DNA of 64,000 nucleotides from Ampelocalamus luodianensis (taxonomy: Eukaryota; Streptophyta; Magnoliopsida; Poales; Poaceae), in contig CM070622.1 in assembly GCA_036346255.1 (NCBI GenBank), positions 22,904,751-22,968,750 of the forward strand. Reading direction: 5' to 3'. Position numbers and translations under genes: made by a program. The notes beneath the pieces were generated by a model that did no database searches, was not told where the DNA came from, and saw only the letters and a program-made list of their open reading frames with translations. Positions 14,301 to 25,741 of this stretch are shown here, piece after piece. The stretch's first letter is position 1. The number at the start of each line of letters is the position of its first letter.

Positions 14301-14606
14301 CGTTCCTTTTGTTCTGACTTCCTGGGAACTCAAAGATTTTTTTTTTCTCTCTTTCAGTTTACTCTTCTTTTTTCTTGTTATTAGTTTGCTCCATATTTAT
14401 CCTTCTTTGGAATCATCTTTACCATTTGTCGGTTGGACAGGTATGTAGAACGTGTTTTGTCCGCGGAGAGAGACAAGATGAAGTGCTGCAGCATTGAATA
14501 TAGTCACCCAAAGCAGTCATCCCAGGCTTTTGTCTATGGAGGGATCCTTCTGGCTGGGTTTCTTGTGTACTCATTGGTTATTTTCTTCTCTTCGCCAGTT
14601 CGCTAA
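5322..14606 (+). CDS. Single-pass membrane protein, At5g58100-like family (16 exons)
   Basis: Exons by my reading: 5322-5513, 6105-6299, 6397-6471, 6571-6735, 7374-7537, 9173-9391, 10298-10424, 11384-11572, 12107-12193, 12333-12487, 12846-12965, 13070-13295, 13731-13790, 13882-14055, 14148-14257 and 14441-14606. All introns are GT-AG, phases are consistent, and the spliced length is 2,424 nt (807 aa). The N-terminus is a Leu/Ala-rich signal peptide (residues 1 to about 24). The body contains VVLIGFNGDGGYRYP and FPLHRPSCFETGEP. The C-terminus has one transmembrane helix (GGILLAGFLVYSLVIFF) and a short tail, so type I topology is likely. From memory it resembles the Arabidopsis At5g58100 family, reported in pollen-wall (exine) formation; no catalytic motif is evident. 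I see no stop or frameshift, so it looks functional. The family name is inferred; the gene structure is strongly supported. Confidence 0.85.
7619..8129. mobile_element. hAT-type MITE in intron 5
   Basis: A 511-bp insertion bounded by a perfect 8-bp target-site duplication TTTTTAAC (7611-7618 and 8130-8137). Its ends are imperfect terminal inverted repeats: TAGAGGCGGCCC on the left and, reversed, CAGGGGCGGACC on the right. The 8-bp TSD and CAGRGGCGG-type ends identify the hAT superfamily. It has no coding capacity. It lies inside the 1.6-kb intron between exons 5 and 6 of the membrane-protein gene and does not touch the splice sites. Confidence 0.85.
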
Positions 14607-15030
14607 CTCACATACCACTGGATGAAGGCACTTGTGGATTATCTCTATGGTGACAAGATGGCTAAACTAGAGCATTTGAGATGATCGTTAAGCCTATAGC
14701 TGATGGTAAGCTAGGTGTGTCTAGGCTGTCAATCTGCATGAAGCCATGAACTGACAATGTTGTATACATTAGGGGCTATCTCAGCGCAGTTTTGTCAGTG
14801 AGAACGTTATTTCACAATACCTAAGCTGTAGGCAGCCCCATAGCGTGTAGTTGATTCATATTTGTTCGTGATGAGTGGCCGCCATAGTCCGTAGCGGAGT
14901 TCAAATTCGCCACGGTGCGGGCGACGTTACGGTTTCCCCTCCCCTTTTGTTGCAACTAATTACTGCACAGAATAGAGATGCCGAAAGTCTGATTTGTCAA
15001 TAAAAACCCCATCTTCATGGTGCAAGTAGT
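14607..15030 (+). terminator. 3' UTR and polyadenylation region of the 16-exon gene
   Basis: About 390 bp follow the TAA stop before an AATAAA hexamer at 14999-15004, the most likely poly(A) signal. The transcript would end shortly after it. No open frame or repeat interrupts this stretch. Confidence 0.55.
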
Positions 15031-15077
15031 AATCATTTTTCGTTCTTAGTCGTAGTAATCATTTTTCGTTCTTAGTC
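15026..15077. repeat. 26-bp tandem duplication (two copies)
   Basis: The 26-bp unit starting GTAGTAATCATTTTTCG occurs twice head to tail without mismatch, just after the poly(A) signal of the upstream gene. It is probably a recent local slippage event. Confidence 0.85.
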
Positions 15078-15943
15078 GGTATATTTTGTTGATATATGGG
15101 ACCCAAAGATAAGTACTCATGATTTCTTGAATGCTATTCTTAGGCCAAATGTGCTTGTGAAAATCGGCTAAACATTGAAAAGCCGTTGAACTTAAGAGTC
15201 ATAAGTTTTTTAAAAAAGTAGGGAATTAATTATATGTCACTGTTTAGTTTGACATATGCCACCGCTCCTAACATAATAATTTTTATGTCACTGCTTAGTT
15301 GAGATCCTTCAGATTTTGCCACCTTTGCATTATGTTTGCATTTAACCCCCCCCCCCTTTCTCTCTCCACCCAAGCGAAATCCAAAGTGCCCTAACCTCAC
15401 TTGCTAACGTTTTGGCCTGGCTGCCTCTCGATGTCCTCCATGTCCTACCGGACGAACAGCCTGATCCAGCACCGAAGACGAGTGAGGCGGGTGTTAGGGT
15501 CTTTATTGTTCGTTGCGCTCGGTGAGATTAGTTGATTTAGATCTTAATCGTGTAAAATCATTTTGATTTATGCTTTTGCATATAAAACTTAATTAGGGGA
15601 TTTTATAATTTACCATTATGAGATAGATGAATTTCAGGATAATCCATCTATTCACTATGGCAAATTCTAAATTATTCCAACTTAATTTTGCCAAAAGAAT
15701 CTTAAAATAGTCTATTCACTCCTCCTCTAGTCGACTTCATCGATCTTACACCCTCGTGAAATGCAATCAGGCACGGCCACATAGTCTGTCTCTTAGACAC
15801 ATTTCACGCGGATAACCACATATTTGCAAATATGTGGAATAAATACTTTGTATGGATAATCCCCTAAACCAGCTCAATAAGATTCATAGGCCCAACCCTT
15901 TCAGCCCCACATTATTAGATTATATTTTAAAGAGGACTTTTCA
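15078..15943. other. Intergenic, no gene recognised
   Basis: AT-rich intergenic DNA with a C-run near 15346-15356 and two similar 'ATGTCACTG(T/C)TTAGTT' stretches near 15235 and 15285. They hint at a degraded repeat. I see no supported coding sequence or RNA gene. Confidence 0.4.
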
Positions 15944-15952
15944 CCCAATAAA

Positions 15953-16499
15953 GGAAAAAGTTTCTATAACACCCTGAACTTTGCTTGAAAGTTCGTCCAA
16001 CATCTCGAACTATGAAATCAGACATTTTACTCATCCTCCCCCCGAACTTTGCAATCTAGTTCAAATAACACTCTGATTCGGTTTCGCATGCTTGTATTGC
16101 CCACGTAGCGAGATGAGTAGGCGGTTTTGCCACGTAGGATGACACATTGGCCAAATTTAGGTGAATGGTAGGTGGGGCCCACAGGGGCTTCTCCCCCAAA
16201 TTGAAATAGAGAGGGAAGGAGCTACAGGGGTGGTGGCCATGGAAGTGCAGCTGGTAGCTCGGTAGGGAAGAAACCCTTGTGGGCCCACCTATCAATGACC
16301 TAACTTGACCAGCGTGTCATCCAACATAACAAAACTGCTGACTCATCGTGCCACGTAGGCAATAACATCCTACAAAACCGGGTCATAGTGTTATTTGAAC
16401 TAGATTGCAAAGTTAAAGGGAGGTCAAATATCTGGTTTTATAGTTCGGGTGTTGGATGAACTTTCGAGCAAAATTTAGGGTGTTATATGAAACTCTTCC
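15953..16499. mobile_element. MULE-type MITE with long terminal inverted repeats
   Basis: A 547-bp element with inverted repeats of more than 100 bp at each end. The left end starts GGAAAAAGTTTCTATAACAC and the right end reversed starts GGAAGAGTTTCATATAACAC. Inside the arms, 'TTTGCAATCTAGTTCAAATA' on the left has its inverted partner on the right. It is flanked by 9-bp direct repeats CCCAATAAA (15944-15952) and CCCAACAAA (16500-16508), 8 of 9 matching, the duplication size expected for Mutator-like elements. The interior carries no meaningful coding region. Confidence 0.75.
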
Positions 16500-16509
16500 C
16501 CCAACAAAT

Positions 16510-17190
16510 ATAGGGACAAACTCTAGATATTTGTACATTCACATCTAATATTGTCAATAAAGAGAGAGACTAATCAAACTACATCTTTTGTCTACTTTTA
16601 CGAGTGTTTGGATCTTGCTCGAAGGTTGGCAATACGACTATCGAATCTCGATACACAACACATTATCAGCATAAGTTTCTCCATCGAGCTGACTCGGTGT
16701 GTTGCCCGATCTTCATCCCCATGTGCATCTTCTAGAAGGGTTTTTCTAGTCCCCAGCCGGTTGCAAACAGCAACCCTCGATGACGATGGCTCCGATCCAT
16801 CACCCCGCCAACGGCCTCGCTGCCGACGACATCGCGCCCAAATAGTAGCCACCTCGCGCCGCCAACAGCGGCTGAAGTCAGCACATCTCCCATGGCAACT
16901 ATCAGGCCGCGCGGCATCTCCAATCATCTCCTACGACATTCCAGACCACACGCCACCTCTGCCATCACCCATGGCAATCGTCGATACGTGCACATCGTCT
17001 TTGCCGCCACACCACCTCCACCACGCTCGTCGCGCTACCGTCGCCATTGTGCTCCACACACACACTGTATTATTCACACTCACATAGCCTTAGATTCTTG
17101 CACTTACTCTTGCGCAACCGGTGCTAGAGTAACCCCCCTCGTTGTAATCCTTCTTTACTCTAAAATTAACTCAACATCCTCATTATGATA
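16510..17190 (+). other. Possible Copia-type leader or LTR remnant
   Basis: Near 16657 the text 'ACACAACACATTATCAGCA' resembles the leader found just inside many plant Copia LTRs (consensus around CACGTTATCAGCACG, from memory). A C-rich stretch follows, open for 178 codons from 16551 but low in complexity and without a recognisable domain. It may be a solo or truncated retroelement piece. The assignment is weak. Confidence 0.25.
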
Positions 17191-17339
17191 TGCCACCTTT
17201 GAAACGGTAGCCATCATGTCGAATTCAATTAAAATATCAACCCTTGGATCTTAAATACTGAAGAGATGCTTTGGTTAGACACCTTTTAGTTGAAAGGGTG
17301 AAAGTTTATGAAGCCTCTTGCGTTATTCCGTGAAAAGAC

Positions 17340-17928
17340 ATCTTTTTATATATAAAAATACATATTTCTATGACACCCTTTCAAAGTTACGAACGTCATT
17401 CAATAAATCCACAACAAGGTGCGGACGATATACTAGTTGTCCATCATTCTTGTGGAAAGAAACATGAGGAGTAGAGTTGTTACTCTTCATGAGAGCTAGA
17501 ATCTCTATAGGTCTATCTCCCCGTTGTGTGATTCCCCCCTTTTCAATATATGTAAGGTCGACCACAATTCATCAACAACTTTTACAAAATATAACTATGG
17601 TAATTCAATTATCACTAATTTTTACAAAATAGTTTGAAATGTTTTGTCACTAAAAGTACCATTGGTGACACATAATCTTGTCACTAATATAAACCTATTT
17701 TTAACCATGTGAGTCGTCTCAAATGTATGGATTAATAGTGATAAATTTTGTTGCCACTGATGAAAATGGTAATTTGTGGGGAAAGAAAATGCATCTCTAT
17801 ATTATTTGTGACTTGAGTATTAGTGACGACTAAAAGTGTAGTCACAAAGGCACAATCACTAGTTTGTGATGAAAAATAGTCGTTCCATGATGAAAATTTT
17901 CAACACAAAAACCTTTTCTCCTTGTAGT
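17340..17928. mobile_element. Probable degraded CACTA-type transposon end
   Basis: From about 17640 there are repeated short motifs of the form TTTGTCACTAA, GTGACAC and GTGATGAAAA in both orientations, typical of CACTA subterminal regions. The stretch ends in TTCTCCTTGTAGT at 17916-17928. Its reverse (ACTACAAGGAGAA) resembles the usual CACTACAAGAAA terminus with the first bases mutated. I could not find the other end or a 3-bp TSD. Confidence 0.35.
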
Positions 17929-18029
17929 AACATGACAATAAATGACCACAAGGGTAATGAACGTAAGATGCATGAGAGACAATTAAGATTAAGCAATGCT
18001 GAATTTGCAGTGTTGATTGTCGTTAATTA

Positions 18030-18407
18030 TGACAGAAATCTGAACAACAGAGGAGTTCAGAGTTCTGAAAACGTTTTGGACGAGCTACAGTGTTTCTTCA
18101 GAAAAGTTCAGAAGAAAGAACAGAGACAAGGATTTGCGCCGCACACAACAACCTGCAGCTTTTCTATTTTTTTTTCTCTTATTTAGCCACCTGATTACCA
18201 GGGTAGTTACATGCAGTAGTGGGCCGAAACTAACTCCTGATAAAACGCCACTACGGAAAAGACTCAATCAAAACAAACTACTGAACTAACAAACTCAAAG
18301 CTAGAAAAGTACTGAAGACCAGGCACTTAAGAATGCCTTTGCCAAACCGCGCAACAGAGAAACCGAACAGAATAGAAAACACAAGGTGAAAAAGAAATTA
18401 ACAAACA
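18030..18407 (-). repeat. 3' LTR of the Copia element
   Basis: A 378-bp LTR. On the plus strand it begins TGACAGAAATCTG and ends AACAAACA, giving TG...CA ends on the element's own strand. It matches 25205-25326 joined to 29431-29696. Confidence 0.9.
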
Positions 18408-18415
18408 ATCACTCC

Positions 18416-20007
18416 CTAATTTCGTTTCACCTCAATCATACCGAGTTTACTTCGCATCTCCAGGAAACGAACTCGTCCAAGTGGTTTTGTCAGAATGTCT
18501 GCCAGCTGACCTTCTAAGCTAATGAACTCGATATCTACCTTTCCTTCCTCAACACACTGTCTTATGAAATGGTAGCGTGCATCGATATGTTTACTGCGAT
18601 CGTGAAGGACAAGATTCTTCGTTAATGCAATGGCTGACTTATTGTCCACTTGGAGCTTGATGCTTCTGGCCTCCTTCTTCACCATCTCTGCAAGCAGCCG
18701 AGCAAGCCACACTCCTTGGCATGCAACAGTTGTAGCTGCTATGTATTCTGCTTCACAGGTTGACAAAGCAACTACTTTTTGCTTTTGAGATTGCCAACAG
18801 ATTGGATCTTCGCCCAATAAAAACAGCACTCCCGTAGTGCTTTTCCGGTCATCCACATCTCCGGCCATGTCACTGTCACTGAAACCAATTAAACCTAGAT
18901 TACCTTTCAGTTTTCTCTTGTAGAAGCAACCAAAATCTTTGGTTCCCTTGACATAGCGTAGGATTTGCTTGACTGCCCCCATGTGCTCGGTCGTTGGCGC
19001 CTCCATGAACCGACTCACAAATCCAACCGAATAAGCAATATCCGGTCTCGTATGTACCAGGTACCTGAGGCTGCCTACCAAGCTTCTATAGAGAGTAACA
19101 TCAACAGGAGGATGTTTTCTCACCTTGCTCAGTTTGGTTCTTGCATCCATGGGTATTTGACACGGGTTACAGTCTCCCATACCAGCTTTCTTCAGAATTT
19201 TCAGTGCATACGCTGATTGATTTAGAGTGATCCCTCCTGCTATTTGGTTTACCTCCACTCCAAGGTAATAACTTAGCTTGCCCAGATCACTCATACAGAA
19301 TAGATTCTTCATCTCTTCTTTGAATTTGTGAATTTCTTCCAGGTGTGAGCCCACAACCAAAAGGTCATCAACATACACTCCCACAAGTAAGCGTGATGAA
19401 TTGTCACCTCTTCTGTACACTGCGTGCTCTGAAGTGCTTCTCTCAAGATCCAACGAAATGAGGCTGCTGTCCAATTTCGCATTCCAGGCTCTTGGGGCCT
19501 GTCTTAGTCCGTATAAAGCCTTGTTGAGCCGCAGCACCTTATGGGCATTGTCCTTGTCCTCAAATCCCAGCGGTTGGCACACATACACTTCTTCTTGAAG
19601 CTCACCGTCAAGAACGCGGATTTCACATCCATATGATGTACCTCAAATCCTTCTCTTGCCGCAAGTGACAGCATCAACCGGACCATTTCCATACATGCAA
19701 CCGGAGCAAAGACTTCTTCAAAATCAATTCCCTGTTGTTGCACATATCCCTTGGCCACTAACCGCGCCTTGTGCTCCACAATTTCTCCCTGAGCATTCTT
19801 CTTTGCCTTGAAAATCCACTTTAGGCCGATTGGTCGTTGGCCTGCAGGTAGATTCTCAAGACGCCACGTCTTGTTGTCCTCAATGGACTTAATCTCTTCT
19901 AACATAGCCTGCCTCCAACATGAGTATTTCTCAGTTTCTGTGAAGGATTCAGGTTCTTCAAATGCTAGGAGACAGAGTTCTCCGAAAGACTCAGCTAATG
20001 CATGCAC
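18416..20007 (-). pseudogene. Copia reverse transcriptase and RNase H (frameshifted)
   Basis: The upstream part (20007-19504) carries the Copia RT start: KWIFKAKK, LVAKGYVQQQGIDF, FAPVACMEMVR and HHMDVKSAFL. A one-base frameshift near 19600 moves reading into a second frame, which continues from 19588 to 18416 with VYVDDLLVVGS (catalytic DD), the LRYLVHTRPDI region and an RNase H domain ending in DILTKPLGR. The tail through IEVKRN ends about 10 bp before the 3' LTR. The enzyme would copy element RNA into DNA. The frameshift lies between the first and second catalytic blocks, so no intact polymerase is made. Confidence 0.9.
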
Positions 20008-20080
20008 AGTTGTGTTGTCATATAGGTTCTTCAGAGTACGATACCGAAGTGGCCCTTCTTCAGATGTCGGTGAAGCATCA

Positions 20081-22533
20081 TGTCGGGACCCAAAATTACA
20101 ATTTTGGAACCCTCTGTGTATACTGCACTAGTCCAGAATCACGCTAGTGTATACAGGATTAACATAGGTAAATATCGATCCACACAAGCGATAAATAAGT
20201 AAACGATTAGTTTGAATAACAAATAAGGGTTTTGACCTCATGGTCGAGTTTACACTTATTACGCCACGCAGGGCTAACGAGGAATAAATAGCAGCGGAAC
20301 GGAAATAACTTCAACGTAGATCCCATCAATTCACCGTAGGCAACCGACTGGGATCCAGACCTTAACGATCAACAACCTTCGGCGAACTCCTCCTCGAAAG
20401 CAGGCGTAGACTCCTCTTCTGTAGGTTTGGGCGCAAGTTTTACAACAAGCGTGAGTACACAACCGTACTCGCAAATCATACCACAGAATGCAATTTATAG
20501 ATGCAGGCTTATTCCAAAAGAAAAGGTTTCTGTGGCTCTTTTGCATAAAGGCAATATTTGCAATTGAATACAATAATAGATTGAAAGCATAATTCAAAAC
20601 AAATAGACAATATTAATTTAACATTTGTTTTCCACAAAGACACAAAGCTAAACAGATTATTTCACATAGCCACATGACTTAGATCACATAGCTCCCATCC
20701 CAAATATTTTATGAAAAACTACCCCTCGTGTGAAATCCCCGAGCATGTCCATGACCGCAGACGCAGCTATTCGAATAGATTGATTTTAACACTCTGCAGA
20801 GGTTGTACATTTTACCCACACGATACAACTAGTGTTGCAAGCACTAATCATAACAAAACATTTCAGAAACTTCATCTTAACATTGACACTCCCGATGTGC
20901 TTACAAACCGCTATGTCAACCCAAACAGAGCGCTTTGGCATAACACACACCGCTGGACAGGGACACGGCGAACCACCCCATGATGCGACTACCTTGTAGT
21001 ACACACCTCCACCCATAACCTAACCTACCTCCTGAGTAATCAATGCCAAGAATCCATAACCTACTAAGTTAGGCCTGTCCCATACCGGGCATGTGGTCGT
21101 ACAGTAAGGCTCAGTTCAATGGCGCACAAAGTTAAGTCCTTAATTGACCAAGGCAAAACTTTCATTTTCTAACTAGATCACAAAGATTATCATTCCCATT
21201 CACAAAGTCCACCATATCACAAAGTATCCATCACTTGCCTCAGTCTAAATCCTTTCCCACCCAGTTGGTTTTGGTGCAACACATGCTATCACAAAGTAAT
21301 AACACATAGCACGCACAGTTTTACACAAAGTTCCATAGTCACTTAGTCAAATTAAATATTTGCAACTTACATGAAATGTGAGACTCGTAGTATGGCTAAG
21401 CAATTGTACTCACATCTAACCAACCCACGTTGGTGCTACAATATTACCAACTAATAACCAATCTAGGGTGACAAGGAATTATGGCATACAAAGTCAAGGT
21501 GATGATAGCAATTTGGATGATAACTATGCCCAAAACATTTAAATACATAATTAAAGTAGAATGCAATACTTTGAAACAAAGTAGTTTAAAAACTGGGTTC
21601 AAGATGATCAAAGGTATGATTTGCCTTGGAAAAGGTCTATGTACTGGTCTTGATCTTGGGGTGCTCCTTCTTCTCCAAAATTTCCCGACGAATCGACGTC
21701 TACTCGCAAACGAGATAAATAAACAAAACAAATAAATAACAGAGGCAAAACAAACTCCAAAAATTAAATAAAAATCTCAGATAAATAGAGCTCGAATTTA
21801 GATAAATTTAGGAATTTGAATGGGCTCAATCGGAGTTAGGATGCAAAAGTTATGAGCTCTGGAAGATTGAAAATCTAAAGAAACTCTAATTTTGGATTTT
21901 CCAGAATTTCCGAATTATTTCTTAACAGAAAAATCGGATTATTGCGCAACGCTGACGTCATCAGAGAATGTTCGGACGAGGCGAAAAACGAACTGACAAG
22001 TGGGACCCACATGTCATAGACACGGCTCACGGTAGACCAAGTCTACCGAGCCTCGAGATCTGGAGATCGGTGGACTGCCCACGCACGCATGCACGTGGAC
22101 GCTGATTGGACGCCACGCACGCGACACGTCGGCGAGGGTGCTGACATGGCTGCTGACACGGCGTGCCACGTCGGCTCGGGCTGAACAGAGCTGGGCCGAA
22201 GGAGGGTTTGGGCTGGGTTTCGGCCCAAGAGCTTTTCTGAGATTTTAATTAGTTTTTCTATTTTATAAAATACCAGAAATTCAAATAAGCAATAGAAAAT
22301 AGCAAATAAACTCAGAAAAATTCTAGAAAAATCTAGAAAATATATCTGAGCACAAAGAACCCAAATAAAATAGTTTTGGCTAATGTTCATATTGGGATTA
22401 TTCACATTAAGTGTTTTTTATTGTAAAGTCTAATATTAAGCTTTTGAATTAATTTCAAATAAAATTCAAATGGTGACTTTTTCCCTACTAACTATTTAAA
22501 AGATTTTTAAACTCCGAAAATTGGGATGTTACA
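20081..22533 (-). mobile_element. Solo LTR (2,453 bp), probably Gypsy-type, inserted in Copia pol
   Basis: Flanked by a perfect 5-bp duplication CATCA (20076-20080 and 22534-22538), it splits the Copia pol frame between integrase and RT. Ends are TGTCGGGACC and GGGATGTTACA. Reversed, it starts TGTAACATCCCAATTTTC, as in long Gypsy LTRs of the Tekay/Del kind, hence the minus-strand assignment. There is no primer site, coding region or second LTR inside, so it is best read as a solo LTR left by recombination between two LTRs. Small open frames within it are not credible genes. Confidence 0.8.
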
Positions 22534-22538
22534 CATCA

Positions 22539-23787
22539 CTTGGTGGAGTTGCCCATTCAACACCTCTACCTAGACCAACAGTAGGTGGTGCTATGGGCTC
22601 AAGCGTTGTTGCAGGATGTGCTCCGTGTGTGCTCTCTACTCTAGTTTCTTGAACGCTCGACTCTTGAGCACTCCCATGTCCAGGTGCACCTGCGCTCCCA
22701 ACCAATGTGGAGGAGTACATAGTGTACTGGACAGTGAAGATCTCCCCTGGGTCGTTTGGTACTTGATCATCCTCCGAAGTACGCCAGTCCCAGCCAGACT
22801 CTTTGTCAAACATGATGTCGCGGGAGACGTGTAGCTTGTCGCCGACTAGATCATACATTCGATAAGCTTTACATCTCGGTTCATACCCTAGAAGAACCAT
22901 AGGTTTGCTTCTGTCTTCTAACTTCTTGAGATTTGGCTTCGGATTCTTCACGTATCCAATACACCCAAATGTACGCAAGTGATGTACACTCAGGCATTTT
23001 CCATACCAGGCCTCATAGGGAGTCATACCTTCAACGCTGTGAGTTGGGGTGCGATTCAGTATACGGCTATAGTAACCGCCTCCCCCCAGAAGCTACCCGA
23101 CACACCTTTTGCTTTGAGTAAGCTTCTTGCCATCGCGACCACCGTCTGATTCCGCCTCTCCACCACACCATTCTGCTGTGGAGAATAGGGAGCTGTTATA
23201 TGTCGTTTGACACCTTGGTGCTCCTAGAACTGACCGAACTCCATTGAGTTAAATTCCCCTCCACGATCTGTACGGAAGACTTTGAGCTTGGCATTGCTCT
23301 CCCATTCAGCCCCAGCTTGGAAGAACTTAATGGCCTTCGTTGCCTGGTCCTTGGAGATCAATAAAGTGAGCCACATATAACGAGTTAGATCATCCACCAA
23401 AAGAAGAAAATATTTTCTCCCACCGGGAGTGGCTGGCGCAATAGGACCACATAGGTCTCCATGCACCAATTCAAGGACCTTCTCAGCACGATAGTTTGCT
23501 TCACTGAGAAATGACGCTCGCCTTTGTTTTCCCACGAGGCAACTATCACAGATCTCCTCCACATGCCTTATCTTCGGAAGCCCCTTCACCATCTTCTTTT
23601 GGGCCAAGTTTTGCAGAGCCTGGAAGCTGATATGACCATAGCGAGCATGCCAGACCCAAGCGTCCTCCTTGCAGCTTGTTGCCTGGCATACAGGTTGAGA
23701 AACCGCAAGATTTAAAACATACAAGCGTCCTTTTGTATGTTTTACCTTTGCGAGCAGCTGCCTCTGTTGATCGTGGATAGTCAGCAC
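22539..23787 (-). pseudogene. Copia GAG-pre-integrase and integrase
   Basis: From 23787 downward the zinc-binding pre-integrase part shows HARYGH and ICDSCLVGKQRR. The catalytic core follows with GDLCGP, LLLVDDLTRYMW and FRTDRGGEFNSMEF. A stop at the codon after GQF (near 23224) and a frame change interrupt it. In another frame the third acidic residue appears in VVERRNQTVV (about 23140). The C-terminal part (23026-22529) contains TPYEAWYGK and LRTFGCIGYV. Integrase would insert the DNA copy into the genome. The coding region then runs into the solo LTR, so it is doubly inactivated. Confidence 0.85.
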
Positions 23788-23850
23788 TCCGCCTTCAACA
23801 TGGATCTGACACCCACGTTCATCTAGCTGTCCAAGGCTTATGATGTTGTT

Positions 23851-25167
23851 TCAGAGCCTCGAGATGTAGTAGACCTCCGTCAACATCCGATGGTCACCAT
23901 TTGCACAGGTGAAGACCACGGTTCCTCGGCCACAGATCTCAACTAGAGACCCATCGCCAAACTTCACTGTCCCTTTCACTCCGACGTCCAGTTCAGCAAA
24001 CCGATTCTTTGAGCCCGCCATGTGGTTCGTTGCACCTATGTCAAGATACCAATCGTTGTCACAACTCCCTCCTGGAGTGTCAAGATTCACTTGAGCATGA
24101 ATTTCGTTGAGTTGCACTTCCTCGATCATCTCCTCAACAGCTTCATAGAGCCCACACACTTGTGCCATAAGGAGAGCCGGCCCGTCATCATGAACCTGTG
24201 ACAAGTTCACCTGCTCCTTGCGCTCCCGGCGGGGTTTGTGGCATCCCCTTGCAAAGTGCCCAAAATTATTGCAATTGAAACACTTTACCTTGGACTTGTC
24301 ACGTCTAGGAGCTGAGGCATCACTGCCCCTCCCATCGGACGAACCCTTTCCTTGACCAGATTGCTTGTCGTGGCTTTGGTTCTGGTCGCGAGTGCTCCTG
24401 CTTCCAGATGATTGGAAAGAACCAGCTTGTTTGTTCTTCGCATGAACAAGCCACTCTTCCTTAGTAAGCAATAGGCGCCCTGCTCAATCTCCCTGTTGAC
24501 CACTACCCCACCGGTCTTCAACAGACTTCAGTCTCCCGGTGAGTTCCTCGATCATCATGGTGCTGAGGTCGAGGAGTTGTTCAATTGAGATGGCCACTTG
24601 AGAATACTTATCTGGTACCACCCGCAAGAACTTCTTGACCACCTTTTCTTCTTCGAGGTCATCACCAAGGATGCGCATGTTGTTGACAAGGCCAGTGAGG
24701 CGCATGGAGAAATCATCGATGGTCTCGGTTTCCTTCATGTGAATGGCCTCGAACTCCTTGTGCAACGCGTGCAGTCGTGCCTCCCGGACGCGATCGACTC
24801 CCATGCGCATTGTTCTGATGGCCTCCCATGTCGATCTGGTCGTGTTCTTGGTTGCTAGTGATGCCAGCATCTCTGGAGGCACCGCCTGGAGAATGGCCAC
24901 CAGCGCCATTCGATCCACGCGGTACTCAGCGCCGCCTGATTCAACCGCTTCCCAGACTCCCTGAGCCTGAAGGTCAACCCTCATGAGTAGCGCCCAATCA
25001 TTGTAATTGGTGCGCGTGAGCACAAGGTATCTCAAAGACACCCCAGTCTCTCTTGGTACCACCTGCGCCACCACTTCTTGGCCGCTGCCGGCGACCATCG
25101 CGCGACGGTCGCTGCCGCCGGAAGCTCTTGTGGGTGCAGGAGACACTGATCTCGTTCCCCGTGGCAT
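23851..25167 (-). pseudogene. Copia gag, zinc knuckle and protease
   Basis: I start gag at the ATG at 25167 (MPRGTRSVS); an upstream in-frame TTG overlaps the primer-binding site and is unlikely. The gag core includes RTNYNDWALLMRVDLQAQ and the QLLDLSTMMIEEL region, a UBN2-type gag. The frame breaks near 24480. The next frame carries a CCHC knuckle (CFNCNNFGHFARGC) and the protease (WYLDIGATNHM). The usual Copia protease active site is D-S/T-G; here the middle residue is Ile, likely inactivating. Gag would package the RNA and protease would cut the polyprotein. Confidence 0.85.
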
Positions 25168-25204
25168 CTCCGTAGGATTCGAAGATAACCGCTCTGATAC
25201 CAAT

Positions 25205-25326
25205 TGACAGAAATCTGAACAACAAAGGAGTTCAGAGTTCTGAAAACGTTTTGGATGAGCTACAGTGTTTCTTCAGAAAAGTTCAGAATAAAGAATAGAG
25301 ACAAGGATTTGCGCCACACACAACAA
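25205..25326 (-). repeat. 5' LTR of the Copia element, inner part
   Basis: The first 122 bp of the 5' LTR, starting TGACAGAAATCTG next to the primer-binding site and cut at the AACAA target (25322-25326) by the younger LTR element. Confidence 0.9.
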
Positions 25327-25659
25327 TGTTATGAACCGTCAGATGCCATGGGTTGGGCCAGCATCGTGGGCCATGGGCCTAGGTGTGCCAGGGGCTTCGT
25401 GTTGGTGGAGTACAAAGGCAATGAGCAGATATGCACAAAGCATCGAAGAACAACCAAGCAACCAGTCTCCCCATTCCCCATTGCTGCTTCTCCCCAGTTC
25501 TCTTCTCTCTGATTCCCAGCCCCCATGCTCTTTAGATTCACAGTCTAATTGCTCTTCTTCTTAGTTTGTATCCCCAAAATACTGATTATTGTGCTGGTTT
25601 GAATATTTCTGTTCTTGTTCATCGGTGCTCATCAGTGCTACTCTATCGGGTTCGTGACA
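25327..25659 (+). repeat. 5' LTR of the gene-capturing element
   Basis: 333 bp, starting TGTTATGAACCGTC and ending GGGTTCGTGACA. It is the same length as the 3' LTR and about 97% identical by direct comparison. Confidence 0.95.
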
Positions 25660-25661
25660 AT

Positions 25662-25673
25662 TGGTATCAGAGC
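25662..25673 (+). other. Primer-binding site (initiator tRNA-Met type)
   Basis: TGGTATCAGAGC starts two bases after the 5' LTR. It is complementary to the 3' end of plant initiator tRNA-Met, the common primer of plant LTR elements. Confidence 0.9.
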
Positions 25674-25741
25674 CGTCAAGTCGTGGGAGTTCTTGTGCTG
25701 AGATGGTGTGGTCTACTCAGGGGTGGTGGTAGCTGTGGTTA

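Noticed and set aside
16551..17087. A 178-codon frame after the MULE-type MITE
   Set aside because: The protein is His/Ser/Pro-rich without a domain; a retroelement leader is a better, though weak, explanation.
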